A stretch of DNA of 9,566 nt. Source: Vampirovibrionales bacterium. GTDB lineage: Bacteria; Cyanobacteriota; Vampirovibrionia; Vampirovibrionales; JAGQHJ01. The notes beneath the pieces are model-generated. The model made no database searches, was not told the origin of the DNA, and saw nothing but the letters and a program-made list of their open reading frames with translations. A program made the translations under genes and the position numbers. Positions 5,664-9,566 of the stretch are shown piece after piece (within the stretch, counting starts at the first letter, position 1; each line of letters begins with the position of its first letter). The stretch is from NCBI GenBank assembly GCA_025451145.1, contig JANWKX010000095.1, positions 1 through 9,566 of the forward strand, written 5' to 3'.

Positions 5664-5697
5664 GGTTCGACTCCCGCCGTCTCCACCAATTTTAAAA
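5664..5697 (+). repeat. 34-bp direct repeat, copy 2 (displaced ssrA 3' end)
   Basis: Identical to 5526-5559, including CGTCTCC, CCA and the 9 bp after it. The bases before it differ (TAC instead of ACGCG), so the 5' side of a T-arm stem is lost and it is not a working tRNA-like end by itself. It could still pair with the ssrA 5' end GGGGACG. It is best read as the far border of an inserted or deleted element, or a local duplication. Confidence 0.8.
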
Positions 5698-5858
5698 CAT
5701 CTATCCTGATTCAAAGTTTCAGCTCTTTATTATTATAGGATGTCTGTTGTTTACTTGTGAATTGTTGCCCAATTATCGGATGGTCGTTCTTTTTATAAAG
5801 ATTATCTTATTGAGGGATAGAGTCTTTGAATTAATACGCCATTTTGGGAATAAAAAAG

Positions 5859-6389
5859 ATGGGTTTGTTTGACTCTTTAACTCAAGAACACCGAGATCTG
5901 TTACAAAAACTTCAGCTACTTGTCGCTGCCGAGATCTCGGAGCCGGAGGCATTTACCCATATTTTTGACAATCTGCTGTTTCATATGGAAATTGAAGAAT
6001 CAATTCTCTATCCTCCTTTAAAATTACTCCCAAAAACAAAACAGGCTGTTGAGAACGCGATTAAAGCTCATATTGCGATCAGATACTTGATTAAAGCGTT
6101 ATTTCAAAATGAGCTAAAGTCCAAAAATTTACAAAAAAGGGTTGAAATTTACCTGGACTCTCCCGCTGCCCAGGAAGCCATTAATGAGCTATTTCAAGGG
6201 AAACTGGAGTACAGCAAAGTTCAAAATAAAATTGCTTATCTCCAAGAAGCTGTTAAACTGCATTTTAGTCGAGAGGAAAAGGAATTATTTTCACAGGCAC
6301 GAATGGCCTTACCTGTCCAAGAGCAACAGAGTCTTCAGGAAGCGATGCAGCAAGCAATAGCGTCTAGAAAAGAAGAACAATCGGTATAA
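5859..6389 (+). CDS. hemerythrin-like HHE-domain diiron protein
   Basis: A 176-residue protein. I chose ATG at 5859, with GGGA about 9 bp upstream; an in-frame TTG at 5844 has no ribosome site. It looks like a four-helix-bundle hemerythrin with all expected iron ligands in order: His11 (QEHRDLL), His42 and Glu46 (LLFHMEIEE), His71 (KAHIAIRYLI), and His135 and Glu139 (LHFSREEKELF). Such proteins hold two irons and bind oxygen or react with NO or peroxide. About 40 residues (85-125) separate the third and fourth ligand helices, longer than in the short bacteriohemerythrins and typical of the broad HHE cation-binding family. The protein is soluble with no signal peptide. It is followed 11 bp later by a PAS histidine kinase, clearly one operon, so it could act as the kinase's sensor or an output partner. 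That link is inferred from position. Confidence 0.88.
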   Translation: MGLFDSLTQEHRDLLQKLQLLVAAEISEPEAFTHIFDNLLFHMEIEESILYPPLKLLPKTKQAVENAIKAHIAIRYLIKALFQNELKSKNLQKRVEIYLDSPAAQEAINELFQGKLEYSKVQNKIAYLQEAVKLHFSREEKELFSQARMALPVQEQQSLQEAMQQAIASRKEEQSV

Positions 6390-6400
6390 TCGGAGATGAT

Positions 6401-8014
6401 ATGCCAGATAACAAGTCAACGCCATTTGAAGAATCTGCTCAAACCAAAAACGCAGTATTACCAAATGGTGAGTTTGCTCAAGCTGGGCATGAAAAGGAGC
6501 ACGAAATTGTAAAACCACCTTGTTCAGAGGCTAAAACGGTTGAAGAAGAGCCTCCGAAATCATATGGGACTAGACCACCAGATAGCCAAGGAGATAAAAA
6601 TCTTCAAGATTTAATTGAAATTGTAAATCAGAATTCGGAATTAGCAATGGAGGAAGCCCATGAGGCTGTTGCCCTTGCTAATTCTGCTAGACTAAAAGCC
6701 GAATCAGCAAGAGAAAAGGCAGAAAAGGCCAGAAACTCTGCTGAAGAAACAAGAAATATAGCTGAATTTAGCCGTAATATGTCGGAAAAAGAAAGAGAAA
6801 CCTCTGAAAGTTTAAAACAAGAAGCCCTCAAAGCCAAGGAAATTACAGAACTTGCCTTGGAAGAAGCAAACAATGCAAAACATAAAGCGGAACTGGTAGA
6901 AGAGCGATACAAGTTGGTTTTAGAAGGTTCTAATGATGGCCTTTGGGATTGGGATATCAAAAAAGGCACTGTTTATTGGAATGGCCGCTTCTTCAGAATG
7001 CTAGGTATACAAGCCGCAGGTACCGATTTGAATCAGGCAAAAACACTTTTTGAGCTTGTTCATCCAGAGGATCAACAGCGATTGCTCGATACGATAAACT
7101 GTACCCTAAAAAGCAGAGAACATTTTGAAGAGATGTTTCGGGTTAGAGATTCAGCAGGAAAGTACGCTGACTACTGTATCAGAGGGAAGACAATCATAGA
7201 TGAGGCAGGTCACCCTATCCGAATGGCTGGAACCATTACCAATATTACGGACCGTATACAATTGCAGGAAAACCTTAAACTGGCCATGGGAGAAGCTGAA
7301 TTAGCGAACCATCGTAAAACACAGGCCTTGGCCCATATGAGCCATGAGCTTAAAACGCCCTTAAACGCAATTATGGGGTATTCAGAATTGTTGCTTAAAG
7401 GTGCAGGAGGAGATCTGACCGAGAAGCAGAGACGGTATATCCAAAATGTCACGATAAGTGGTCAACATATGCTAGAAATGGTAAATGATATTTTGGATAT
7501 TACAAAGATTGAAGCCGGTAAAATCCAAATTACACTGGAATGGATCGATATTAATACTTTTATGAACGATATTAAGACCATGATTCAGGAATCTGCAGCA
7601 CAGAAACATCTCACTTTGATTTTTGATATCCAAAAGGGGCTTAATGGGATAACCGCTGATCCTGCAAGGCTTAGGCAGGTTTTAATTAATCTCTTAAGTA
7701 ATGCTGTGAAATTTAACCGGAAAGGTGGGCAAGTTCAACTTCAACTCAGTAAGTCTGAGGATCAGCATTGGTTGATTTGTAAAGTTATAGATACCGGAAT
7801 TGGCATTCCAAAAGCGAAAATCAATAGTTTGTTTACAGAGTTTTATCAAGTAGATACCAGTACTGCCGGGCAGCAAAAAGGGGCGGGACTGGGCTTAGCT
7901 TTAACAAAACGTCTGATTGAGCTTCAAGGCGGCACAATTTCAGTTGAAAGCGAAGAGAATAAAGGAACGGCATTTACGTTCACATTGCCTCTCTCGCCTC
8001 AAGAGAAACATTAA
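6401..8014 (+). CDS. cytoplasmic PAS-domain sensor histidine kinase with long coiled coil
   Basis: A 537-residue protein with GGAG 5 bp before ATG at 6401. It has no signal peptide or membrane segment. Order: a polar, Pro-containing head (1-65); an Ala/Glu/Lys/Arg-rich coiled coil (about 68-168) with 11-residue periodicity (AREKAEKARNS, AEETRNIAEFS); a PAS domain (about 168-290) starting YKLVLEGSNDGLWDWD and ending with a typical ITDRIQLQENL linker; a dimerisation domain with the phospho-accepting His315 in AHMSHELKTPLNAI; and a catalytic ATPase domain with N-box LRQVLINLLSNAVKF (Asn434), DTGIGIP (Asp464), FTEFYQVD and GAGLGLAL (493-500). The kinase looks intact and should autophosphorylate. 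No receiver domain and no response regulator gene are in the window, so its partner is elsewhere. The tight pairing with the hemerythrin gene suggests oxygen, NO or redox sensing. Confidence 0.95.
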   Translation: MPDNKSTPFEESAQTKNAVLPNGEFAQAGHEKEHEIVKPPCSEAKTVEEEPPKSYGTRPPDSQGDKNLQDLIEIVNQNSELAMEEAHEAVALANSARLKAESAREKAEKARNSAEETRNIAEFSRNMSEKERETSESLKQEALKAKEITELALEEANNAKHKAELVEERYKLVLEGSNDGLWDWDIKKGTVYWNGRFFRMLGIQAAGTDLNQAKTLFELVHPEDQQRLLDTINCTLKSREHFEEMFRVRDSAGKYADYCIRGKTIIDEAGHPIRMAGTITNITDRIQLQENLKLAMGEAELANHRKTQALAHMSHELKTPLNAIMGYSELLLKGAGGDLTEKQRRYIQNVTISGQHMLEMVNDILDITKIEAGKIQITLEWIDINTFMNDIKTMIQESAAQKHLTLIFDIQKGLNGITADPARLRQVLINLLSNAVKFNRKGGQVQLQLSKSEDQHWLICKVIDTGIGIPKAKINSLFTEFYQVDTSTAGQQKGAGLGLALTKRLIELQGGTISVESEENKGTAFTFTLPLSPQEKH

Positions 8015-8083
8015 AATGGCATTTTCAGTAGAGAACGTTGATGGCTCTTTGGTGTTCTGTGTGTAAATCTATCTTCTCGTTTT

Positions 8084-8893
8084 TTAAACAGCGATACTTG
8101 ACGCCAACCTATTTGTTTTCTTTAGGGATTTGATGAAATTGGAAAGCGATGCATAGCTATCAAGGGTTGTGCCAGCCAAAATGGATAACAACGCATAAAT
8201 GCGTTTGCAGGTGGCTTGTTTCACTGCATCCGAAACCACCGTTCCCTCAATATACAGTATATAATCAGGATTCTCCAACCGTTCTGTTGTTTTTGTCAGC
8301 GTCACCGCATGGATATCTGCCGGGGCCTTGGGGCTTAGCATAAACAACGCCGTTTTCAAATATTTGATTAAATGTTCCGGCTGCTGCTTTAAATCTTTTT
8401 GTATAAAGTCAAAATAAGCTTGTCCATGTCGTAGCTCATCTTCTGCAATACGTTTAAAGATATTTTTGCCTACCGGTTCCTCTAACCAATCGCTTATTCC
8501 GTGGTACCATGCCGCAAGGCGATGCTCACTAAGAAAGTGGACCATTAAAATAGTTTCCTGGCTGCTTTCTGGAATAGACATGCGTAAATGCTGTAACTCG
8601 CCCTCGCCAATGGAAATACCCAAGTGTGAAAGATATCTTTTTAATACCAGAAAATGCTTCATTTCTTCGTAATACCATACTGATACAAAGCAGGAAAAAT
8701 CGATATCATCATAAAAGTCTCTCAGAAAGGCTTCAGCAGCAAAAAGTGCGCCGATTTCAGTCATACAGATATTCCGAAGCAAACTCTTTTGATCATGTTT
8801 GATCAACTCAGGCTGGATGTGATCCCAGTCAATATCTTCTTCAAGGCGCCAGCGTATTTTTTCAAGCTTGCTGAAGTGTTTCTCGTAATGCAT
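8084..8893 (-). CDS. diiron ferritin-like protein of the acyl-ACP desaturase type
   Basis: A 269-residue, mainly helical protein with a GGGGA Shine-Dalgarno shortly before ATG at 8891-8893. The diiron ligand set of acyl-ACP desaturases is visible in order: Glu46 (MTEIGAL), Glu77-x-x-His80 (YYEEMKH), Glu123 (LSEHRL) and Glu153-x-x-His156 (EDELRHGQAY). Spacings (31, 46 and 30 residues) are close to the 38, 53 and 33 of plant stearoyl-ACP desaturase, just shorter. Those enzymes use O2 and electrons from ferredoxin to insert a double bond in an acyl-ACP chain. At 269 residues it is shorter than plant enzymes, so it may instead be a related N-oxygenase or an uncharacterised ferritin-like oxidase. 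No ferredoxin or fatty-acid gene is nearby. It converges with the kinase gene, with 69 bp between their ends. Confidence 0.78.
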   Translation of the reverse strand: MHYEKHFSKLEKIRWRLEEDIDWDHIQPELIKHDQKSLLRNICMTEIGALFAAEAFLRDFYDDIDFSCFVSVWYYEEMKHFLVLKRYLSHLGISIGEGELQHLRMSIPESSQETILMVHFLSEHRLAAWYHGISDWLEEPVGKNIFKRIAEDELRHGQAYFDFIQKDLKQQPEHLIKYLKTALFMLSPKAPADIHAVTLTKTTERLENPDYILYIEGTVVSDAVKQATCKRIYALLSILAGTTLDSYASLSNFIKSLKKTNRLASSIAV

Positions 8894-8929
8894 TTTTTCC
8901 CCTTTGTATATTTTTGAAGAAAGAGAGAA

Positions 8930-8945
8930 CGCCTTTTAAAGGGCG
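8930..8945. promoter_or_regulatory. short palindrome upstream of the desaturase-like gene
   Basis: CGCCTTTTAAAGGGCG is a nearly perfect 16-bp palindrome (one T-G pair) 37 bp before the desaturase-like start codon. It could be an operator or a small leader hairpin. No promoter hexamers were clear around it, so this is only a candidate. Confidence 0.25.
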
Positions 8946-9031
8946 ATGTTGTTAATTTTTCGTTTTATCGTAACAATAGAATGAATTCAAAATTTGTTTT
9001 TCAGAGGAGTTCCAGTAAAAACGGCTGCTTG

Positions 9032-9307
9032 TTAAGCTTTGCCTCCAATAATAATCTGTGTAACGCAGCTATTTAGTTCCTGGCTTAGGGCACTCGTGGC
9101 ATCATTGGCCAAAAAACAGCACTTGATAGATTGAAGATTGGCTAACGTTGTCTTAACCATTATTCGGTCATTATGATTTGACAGAATCTCGCAATCTAAG
9201 GTATCCATCAGCTTAAGTCGCTGTGACTCGTCTACCAATCCGTTTTGAAAGATAAAAATACCTTTAACCCATTGGGACAATGGGTTTTTTGAGTATTTTC
9301 TAACCAT
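9032..9307 (-). CDS. small hypothetical protein, unrecognised
   Basis: A 91-residue open frame with ATG at 9305-9307 and a weak AGG 5 bp upstream. I do not recognise it. The start MVRKYSKNPLSQWVKG is basic; the middle alternates short hydrophobic stretches (GIFIFQNGLV, DCEIL, RIMVKTTL) with polar ones, compatible with a small alpha/beta fold. A Cys-Cys pair (KCCFLAND) and one further Cys follow before the end IIIGGKA. There is no signal peptide or membrane segment. A perfect 9-bp hairpin (9266-9286) lies inside the coding start. It is read in the same direction as the desaturase-like gene but 138 bp away, so co-transcription is possible but unproven. The frame may be real because it is closed by a clean stop and its composition is protein-like. 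Confidence 0.55.
   Translation of the reverse strand: MVRKYSKNPLSQWVKGIFIFQNGLVDESQRLKLMDTLDCEILSNHNDRIMVKTTLANLQSIKCCFLANDATSALSQELNSCVTQIIIGGKA
9266..9290 (+). terminator. terminator-like hairpin on the plus strand, inside the small ORF
   Basis: AACCCATTG (9266-9274) and CAATGGGTT (9278-9286) form a perfect 9-bp stem with a GGA loop, and T residues run to 9290. Read on the plus strand this is a classic terminator shape, but no plus-strand gene precedes it. In the minus-strand transcript it is only a hairpin near codons 7-14 of the small ORF. Confidence 0.45.
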
Positions 9308-9498
9308 AAAAACCTATTCTAGAGAATTAAATAGTCGTGTAAGAATTTCATATTCTCTTATCAACATCATGGCACAGATTAAACTGAAATGACAGTAGAT
9401 GGGATTTCTTAAGCATTTGTCAGAGCGAAGAAAGCCTCATACTCATTTGCCAAATTCATTTATTGAGCACATTACTTATCTTTACATTGAACAATATT

Positions 9499-9566
9499 TC
9501 AAGTATTTGCTTCAGGTAAAGAGCCCTCTTGCTTAAGTTCGATGGCCATCTCTTCAACTCCACCAA
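9499..9566 (-). CDS. possible C-terminal end of a gene running off the window
   Basis: On the minus strand a frame enters from the window edge and reads GGVEEMAIELKQEGSLPEAN, then Thr and a TGA stop (9499-9501), 21 residues in all. The composition is protein-like and the other two minus frames are closed by stops or read less well. The fragment is too short to name. It would lie upstream of the small hypothetical gene on the same strand, 191 bp away. Confidence 0.4.
   Translation of the reverse strand, partial: GGVEEMAIELKQEGSLPEANT

Noticed and set aside
5551..5688. A tRNA gene with a long variable arm ending in the second CCA
   Set aside because: The T-arm stem is broken and there is no 5' acceptor strand in the spacer able to pair with CGTCTCC.
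9558..9566. Third copy of the ssrA-end core (CTCCACCAA) at the window edge, which would make 5551-9566 an island
   Set aside because: Only 9 bases match, and they fit a coding frame (GGVEEMAIE) on the minus strand.

Overview
The window looks like bacterial chromosome from a flagellated, Gram-negative-type organism, judged from a fliJ-like gene fragment, Shine-Dalgarno sites, dense short operons, and a secreted protein with a signal peptide. By eye the base composition is moderately AT-rich. The tmRNA is a normal one-piece gene. Its predicted tag begins ADNNVVSLAD, which recalls cyanobacterial tags beginning ANNIV. Together with flagella and KGG-repeat stress proteins, this makes a non-photosynthetic relative of Cyanobacteria (Vampirovibrionia/Melainabacteria) one possibility. 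That placement is an inference and is not firm.

Layout. Positions 1-224 (minus) hold the N-terminal part of a FliJ-like flagellar export protein, followed by about 530 bp without a convincing gene but with a strong plus-strand terminator at 715-741. Positions 759-2273 (minus) are a likely three-gene operon read in the order PrxQ/Bcp peroxiredoxin, EVE-domain protein, DUF4149-type membrane protein, with 27-bp gaps. Positions 2665-3816 (plus) encode a secreted protein with VirB10/TrbI-like sequence traits, closed by a bidirectional terminator. Positions 3876-4603 (minus) hold two KGG-repeat stress proteins behind a promoter region carrying two adjacent 15-bp dyads. Positions 5104-5550 (plus) are ssrA (tmRNA). 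The last 34 bp around its 3' end are repeated perfectly 138 bp downstream, with about 104 bp of highly structured DNA between the copies, which looks like the footprint of an integrated element. Positions 5859-8014 (plus) are a two-gene operon of a hemerythrin-like diiron protein and a soluble PAS histidine kinase. Positions 8084-8893 (minus) encode a diiron ferritin-like protein of the acyl-ACP desaturase type. Positions 9032-9307 (minus) hold a small unknown gene, and 9499-9566 (minus) probably the C-terminus of another gene.

Several genes share an oxygen or stress theme: thiol peroxidase, two diiron proteins (hemerythrin and desaturase-like), KGG stress proteins, and a kinase placed directly behind the hemerythrin. 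The best candidates for something undescribed are the ssrA 3'-end duplication with its structured spacer, the long tmRNA tag, the hemerythrin-kinase pair, and the twin dyads before the KGG genes. No complete defence system, CRISPR array, transposase or integrase is visible.
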